A stretch of DNA of 9,918 nt from an uncultured Solirubrobacterales bacterium (lineage in GTDB: Bacteria; Actinomycetota; Thermoleophilia; Solirubrobacterales; Solirubrobacteraceae), in NCBI GenBank assembly GCA_903959665.1, contig CAJBXY010000055.1, positions 1 through 9,918 of the forward strand, in the 5' to 3' direction. The stretch's first letter is position 1. The number at the start of each line of letters is the position of its first letter. Shown piece after piece: positions 6,602 to 9,918 of the stretch. The position numbers and the translations under genes were made by a program. The notes under the pieces were generated by a model. That model had not been told where the DNA came from. It saw nothing but the letters and a program-made list of their open reading frames with translations, and did no database searches.

Positions 6602-7930
6602 ATGGCTAATGAAGATCTCCCGGACGCCGCGCGTTTCGTTGTGGTCGGTGGCGGTGTGCACGGACTTTCGGCCGCATGGCACCTAGCCAAGGAGCTAACC
6701 GCAAGCGGCGAGAAGCCCGACGTGATCGTGATCGAAAAGTCGCAGATTGGCGCCGGCGCGTCTGGCATCTCCGGTGGGATAGTTCGCAACTACTACCGCT
6801 CCGAGGCGATGACTGAGGTGATCTCCGAGTCGGTAGGAATCTTCGAAGACGACCGTGAAGGGTTCGGCTTTCACCAGGTCGGCTATCTCGCGGTTGTCCC
6901 CGAAGCTCAGCGCGAGGACCTCGAAGCGATCGCCGAGCGCCAACGCGAGGTTGGCTACGACTCAGAGCTCGCCAGCGGCGAGTCAGACTGCCGCGAGTAC
7001 CTCGAGTGGCTCTGGCCGGACGTCAACAGCGAAGGCGTCAAGGCGGTGCTGCACGAGAAACGCAGCGGCTGGGCCGACGCGATCGGCACCGTTCGCAACC
7101 TTGCCCGCCACGCGCGCGAGGCAGGCGTCCGAATCTTCGAAGGAGTCGAGCTAATCGGCCTGGAGTACAGCGGCGCAGAGGTCAGCGAAGTGATCACCAG
7201 CGGCGGCGCGATCCGCTGCGAGGCGGTGATCGCTGCTCCCGGGCTGTGGGCGCCGGACTGGTGGCGGATGCAGGGGCTCGACCCGCTGGTGACGATCGGC
7301 GAAGGAGACTCTGCTGAGCAGCGACCACTTACCGAGTACTGGCTGGCGCGCGAGGGTGACTATGTGCTCCCGGGGGTCGGCCTTGCCGGCAACGCCGGCC
7401 GCGCCGCGCCGGTTGTTCACTTCGACCAGACCGAGCCGCTCTACTCCGACCGTGACGGTGATCTGATCACCGACCAACCATGGGGCATCTACTTCCGAAT
7501 GGGGATGACCGGCGGCGGCATCGTCGGCGGTGGTCTGCCGCTCGCGATGGGTCCCGATTTTGAGGTTGACCCGTATGGCCCCGACAACCCGGAGCAGCTG
7601 GCCGGTGACGACCTAAGCGAGTTCTTTACCTCGGGGCTGGCGTTCGCGCTGAAGCGCTTCCGCGGAGCGGGCGACCGTTGGGATTCGAACCCCAACGGCG
7701 GCGTTCTGGCACTGACCCCAGACCGCTACCCGGTAACCGACTGGACCGCCCCGAACGTTTACTCAATTCTCGACGCAGGCCACGGCTTCAAGATGCTGGC
7801 GGTTGGGCGCGAAGCGGCGGCAGAGATCCTTGGGAGCGCGAAATCCTCGCTGCTAGCTCCGTTCCGCCTTTCAAGATTTGGAGCCGGCGCGACGCACGTC
7901 GTATCGAAGAGCCCTTACCCGTGGACATAA
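6602..7930 (+). CDS. DAO-superfamily FAD-dependent oxidoreductase (sarcosine oxidase / glycine oxidase-like)
   Basis: This 442-residue flavoprotein belongs to the D-amino-acid oxidase/sarcosine oxidase superfamily (DAO domain), whose members oxidise amino acids or N-methyl amino acids at FAD. It shows VVVGGGVHGLSAAWHL (residues about 13-28), IEKSQIGAGASGISGG (the second FAD-contacting loop typical of the family), AAPGLWAPDW in the middle, and near the C-terminus LTPDRYPVTD followed by DAGHGFKMLAVGREAA, the conserved FAD/substrate closing segment. The position of the covalent-FAD cysteine of monomeric sarcosine oxidase, five residues before TPD, appears to be Gly, so FAD is probably non-covalent. 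The loop between the first helix and second strand is longer than usual (about ten extra residues around KELTASGEKPD). There is no signal peptide. It is transcribed away from the amine oxidase/TMADH-like pair. The substrate is unknown; an N-methyl or amino compound is likely from the family. Confidence 0.86.
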   Translation: MANEDLPDAARFVVVGGGVHGLSAAWHLAKELTASGEKPDVIVIEKSQIGAGASGISGGIVRNYYRSEAMTEVISESVGIFEDDREGFGFHQVGYLAVVPEAQREDLEAIAERQREVGYDSELASGESDCREYLEWLWPDVNSEGVKAVLHEKRSGWADAIGTVRNLARHAREAGVRIFEGVELIGLEYSGAEVSEVITSGGAIRCEAVIAAPGLWAPDWWRMQGLDPLVTIGEGDSAEQRPLTEYWLAREGDYVLPGVGLAGNAGRAAPVVHFDQTEPLYSDRDGDLITDQPWGIYFRMGMTGGGIVGGGLPLAMGPDFEVDPYGPDNPEQLAGDDLSEFFTSGLAFALKRFRGAGDRWDSNPNGGVLALTPDRYPVTDWTAPNVYSILDAGHGFKMLAVGREAAAEILGSAKSSLLAPFRLSRFGAGATHVVSKSPYPWT

Positions 7931-7951
7931 ATCAGGCGGATTAAAAAAACT

Positions 7952-7968
7952 TACAGAGACGCTACAGA
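7952..7968 (+). repeat. 11-bp-spaced direct repeat TACAGA upstream of the MMPL gene
   Basis: TACAGA occurs at 7952-7957 and 7963-7968, an 11-bp period (one helical turn), with partial similarity in the bases between (GAC/CAC). It overlaps the -35 position of the candidate promoter, where an activator or repressor could bind. Two copies of a six-mer are modest evidence. An A-run (7943-7949) lies just upstream. Confidence 0.3.
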
Positions 7969-7993
7969 CACCAGCCGAGTTTCCTGATACGCT
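7965..7993 (+). promoter_or_regulatory. Promoter of the MMPL transporter gene (extended -10 TGATACGCT)
   Basis: CAGACA (7965-7970, matching the GACA half of TTGACA) is separated by exactly 17 bp from TACGCT (7988-7993). That hexamer is preceded by TGA, giving a full extended -10 pattern TGNTANNNT. Transcription would start near 8000, leaving a leader of about 32 nt that includes the GGAG ribosome binding site. This fits independent transcription of the transporter rather than read-through from the DAO-type gene. Confidence 0.5.
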
Positions 7994-8020
7994 GCCGCCG
8001 TCCGTAAGTCCCTTCTAGTT

Positions 8021-8024
8021 GGAG
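8021..8024 (+). promoter_or_regulatory. Ribosome binding site of the MMPL gene (GGAG)
   Basis: GGAG lies 7 nt before the ATG at 8032, fixing this codon as the start. Confidence 0.6.
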
Positions 8025-8031
8025 CCACTCT

Positions 8032-9918
8032 ATGACACCCGTCCTCTACGCCCTCGGTCACTTCTGCACAAAGCACCGATGGATCGTCGTCATCGCTTGG
8101 GTAGTAATCCTCGTTGGCATGATGGTCGGCTCCAAGGCGCTCGGCTGGAACACGTCGAACAACATGAAGCTCAACGGCACAGGCAGCCAAGACGCGACCA
8201 ACCTGCTTAACGATCGCTGGCCAGAGGCCGCGAACGGCTCGATCCCAGTCGTACTGGGCGCCCCTGGTGGCCAGAAGATCAGCGACTCGGCCTACACCGA
8301 CGCGATCAACGAGACCGTCTCGAACTACCAGAACGACTCAAACGTCACCTCCGTAACCAGCCCGCTTGGTACTTCTCAGCAATCAGAGGCACTGAACAGC
8401 GCGGACGGCCAGATCGGGATCATCAGCGTCGTTATCAAGCAATCAGCCAACGATCTGACAGTCGATCAAGGGAACGCTCTAGTCAACCTCTCTGAGCCCG
8501 CCACGAAGGCCGGCCTGACGGTCGGCGTCGGCAGTTACGTCGGCAACGCTGTCTCGAATCCAAATACCAACCTGAGCATCATTGTCGGCATCGGTGCGGC
8601 ATTGATCATTCTGCTCTTCACCTTCGGCACGCTGCTCTCGATGGGACTGCCGATGCTGACCGCTCTGATTGGCCTTTTCACGGGGCTTTGCGGCATCTAT
8701 CTGCTCGGCGCGGTTATCTCCATTCCGCCGATCGGGCCGACGCTCGGGATCATGATCGGGCTCGGCGTTGGAGTCGATTATGCGCTCTTCATGGTCAGTC
8801 GCCACCGACAGCACCGCGGCATGGGGCTCGATTACCACGAAGCAGCCTCACGCGCTACTGCGACTGCTGGCGGAGCGATCATCTTTGCCGGCTCAACCGT
8901 GATCATTGCGCTGTGCTGCATGCTCGTTGTCGATGTGCCGCTGCTCTCCTCGATGGGCTACGCGGGGGCCGTATCGGTGCTCTTCGCGATGCTCACGGCA
9001 CTAACGCTAATGCCAGCCTTGCTTGCAATCGCAGGCAAGGGACTCGATCGCTTCTCGCTTCCGGGCTTCTCGATTGAGAAGCAGGAGAAGAACGCGGAAT
9101 CCCCTCGCTGGACAGCTTGGGCCCAGGCGATTGTGCGTCACCGAGTGATCGCGGTGATCGTCTCGCTGATTGTGCTCGCTGGCCTTTCCTACCCGATCCA
9201 CCAGCTCTTCCTCGGGCAGCAGGACAACGGCACCTTCCCAACCGACACTCAGGCGCGGATCTCATACGACCTGCTCGACCAAGGCTTCGGCGTTGGAGCT
9301 AACGCGGGCTTCTTGGTCGCTATTGCGATCAACTCGACCGACACGAGCACGGTCCAGACTCAGCTGGACGATCTGCAAACGGCTCTAGCCGGTGCCTCTG
9401 GCGTTGCTGCGGCCTCTCAGGCCTCGGTTGACTCCGACGGCAATGCGGCGACGATCAACGTCACGCCGACGACCGGTCCGGCGGCAGAAGCGACATCAAA
9501 CCTGGTCACCTCGCTGCGCAACACGACTATTCCTAATGCCACAAAGGGCACCGCTCTGACCGCCTATGTCGGCGGTTCAACCGCGAGCTACGTCGACTTG
9601 GCGACCTTGATCGCCGACCGACTGATCTTGACGATCCTGGTCGTCGTGGCGCTCGGGTTCATCTTGATGACGCTGGCCTTCCGCGCGCTCGGGTTGGCAC
9701 TAATTTCGTCGCTGATGAACCTAATAACCGTCCTAGCCGCCTTCGGCGTGACGACGGCGGTCTTTGAAGTCGGCACCGGTCTCTCATTGATCGGGATCGA
9801 CGAAACGATTCCGGTCCTCAGCTACGTGCCTCTAATCGTCTTCGCGATCATTTTTGGGCTCTCGATGGATTACAACGTCTTCCTGATGAGCGTGGTGCGC
9901 GAGAAGTGGCTTGCGAAG
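8032..9918 (+). CDS. MMPL/RND-family membrane transporter, 3' end missing
   Basis: This is an inner-membrane transporter of the MMPL branch of the RND superfamily, proton-driven exporters of lipids and other hydrophobic compounds in actinobacteria. The frame stays open for 629 codons to the window's right edge; the family usually has about 700 or more residues, so a C-terminal part is missing. The visible part shows the RND internal duplication: a first transmembrane helix (about residues 17-33), a large polar extracytoplasmic domain rich in Asn/Thr/Ser (about 38-180), a helix bundle with LGVGVDYALFMVSRHRQ, a second first-helix equivalent near 370-385, a second polar loop, and a second bundle ending in GLSMDYNVFLMSVVRE. 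Both copies carry the Asp-Tyr proton-relay pair (D249/Y250 and D613/Y614) known from MmpL3-type proteins, so it looks functional. Start: ATG at 8032 with GGAG 7 nt upstream. The cargo is unknown, and any link to the flavoenzymes is unproven. Confidence 0.92.
   Translation, partial: MTPVLYALGHFCTKHRWIVVIAWVVILVGMMVGSKALGWNTSNNMKLNGTGSQDATNLLNDRWPEAANGSIPVVLGAPGGQKISDSAYTDAINETVSNYQNDSNVTSVTSPLGTSQQSEALNSADGQIGIISVVIKQSANDLTVDQGNALVNLSEPATKAGLTVGVGSYVGNAVSNPNTNLSIIVGIGAALIILLFTFGTLLSMGLPMLTALIGLFTGLCGIYLLGAVISIPPIGPTLGIMIGLGVGVDYALFMVSRHRQHRGMGLDYHEAASRATATAGGAIIFAGSTVIIALCCMLVVDVPLLSSMGYAGAVSVLFAMLTALTLMPALLAIAGKGLDRFSLPGFSIEKQEKNAESPRWTAWAQAIVRHRVIAVIVSLIVLAGLSYPIHQLFLGQQDNGTFPTDTQARISYDLLDQGFGVGANAGFLVAIAINSTDTSTVQTQLDDLQTALAGASGVAAASQASVDSDGNAATINVTPTTGPAAEATSNLVTSLRNTTIPNATKGTALTAYVGGSTASYVDLATLIADRLILTILVVVALGFILMTLAFRALGLALISSLMNLITVLAAFGVTTAVFEVGTGLSLIGIDETIPVLSYVPLIVFAIIFGLSMDYNVFLMSVVREKWLAK

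Noticed and set aside
7929..7949. Terminator after the DAO-type gene (AATC/GATT stem next to an A-run)
   Set aside because: The stem is only 4 bp and the run on the coding strand is A, not T, so it does not fit an intrinsic terminator for this gene; it would serve the other strand, where no gene ends.
1..9918. Insertion sequences, CRISPR arrays, tRNA or rRNA genes
   Set aside because: I saw no transposase-like proteins, terminal inverted repeats, regularly spaced repeats or RNA-gene-like segments; almost all of the window is accounted for by protein genes.

Overview
The window is GC-rich, with genes packed on both strands, GTG/TTG starts, very short intergenic gaps and at least one likely leaderless promoter. 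Together with the sequence character of the HemB N-terminus, the bifunctional-nuclease-domain protein and the MMPL transporter, this suggests a chromosomal segment of an actinobacterium. A deep-branching class such as Thermoleophilia is plausible, but this is inference only. I see no mobile elements, tRNA/rRNA genes or CRISPR arrays.

Layout. (1) Positions 1-1086: the 5' end of hemB (porphobilinogen synthase, minus strand, running off the left edge) diverges from a ymdB-type metallophosphoesterase (plus). (2) Positions 1001-3143: a minus-strand pair, a bifunctional-nuclease-domain (DUF151) protein followed by a signal-peptide/PepSY-like/GT-C-like multi-pass membrane protein. The two genes overlap at their junction, and the membrane protein gene runs 86 nt into the 3' end of ymdB on the opposite strand. 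(3) Positions 3212-7930: three flavoenzymes around a 112-bp divergent intergenic region. Leftward is a flavin amine oxidase translationally coupled (ATGA overlap) to a trimethylamine-dehydrogenase/FadH-type iron-sulfur flavoprotein. Rightward is a DAO-superfamily (sarcosine-oxidase-like) FAD oxidase/dehydrogenase. (4) Positions 8032-9918: an MMPL/RND-type membrane transporter with its own promoter-like region, running off the right edge.

How the genes may work together: the coupled amine oxidase and TMADH-like protein, with the divergent DAO protein, look like a small oxidative catabolic module for an amine or N-methylated amine. That assignment is inference from family membership and arrangement; no substrate can be read from the sequence. 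The TMADH-like protein keeps a perfect 4Fe-4S cysteine spacing, but the two active-site histidines of the usual HxxH segment are replaced by Leu and Tyr, and it lacks the Cys used for covalent FMN in TMADH. Across the window the tetranucleotide GATC is strikingly frequent, about 120 by eye count against about 35 expected from composition, often through G-ending codons placed before Ile ATC.
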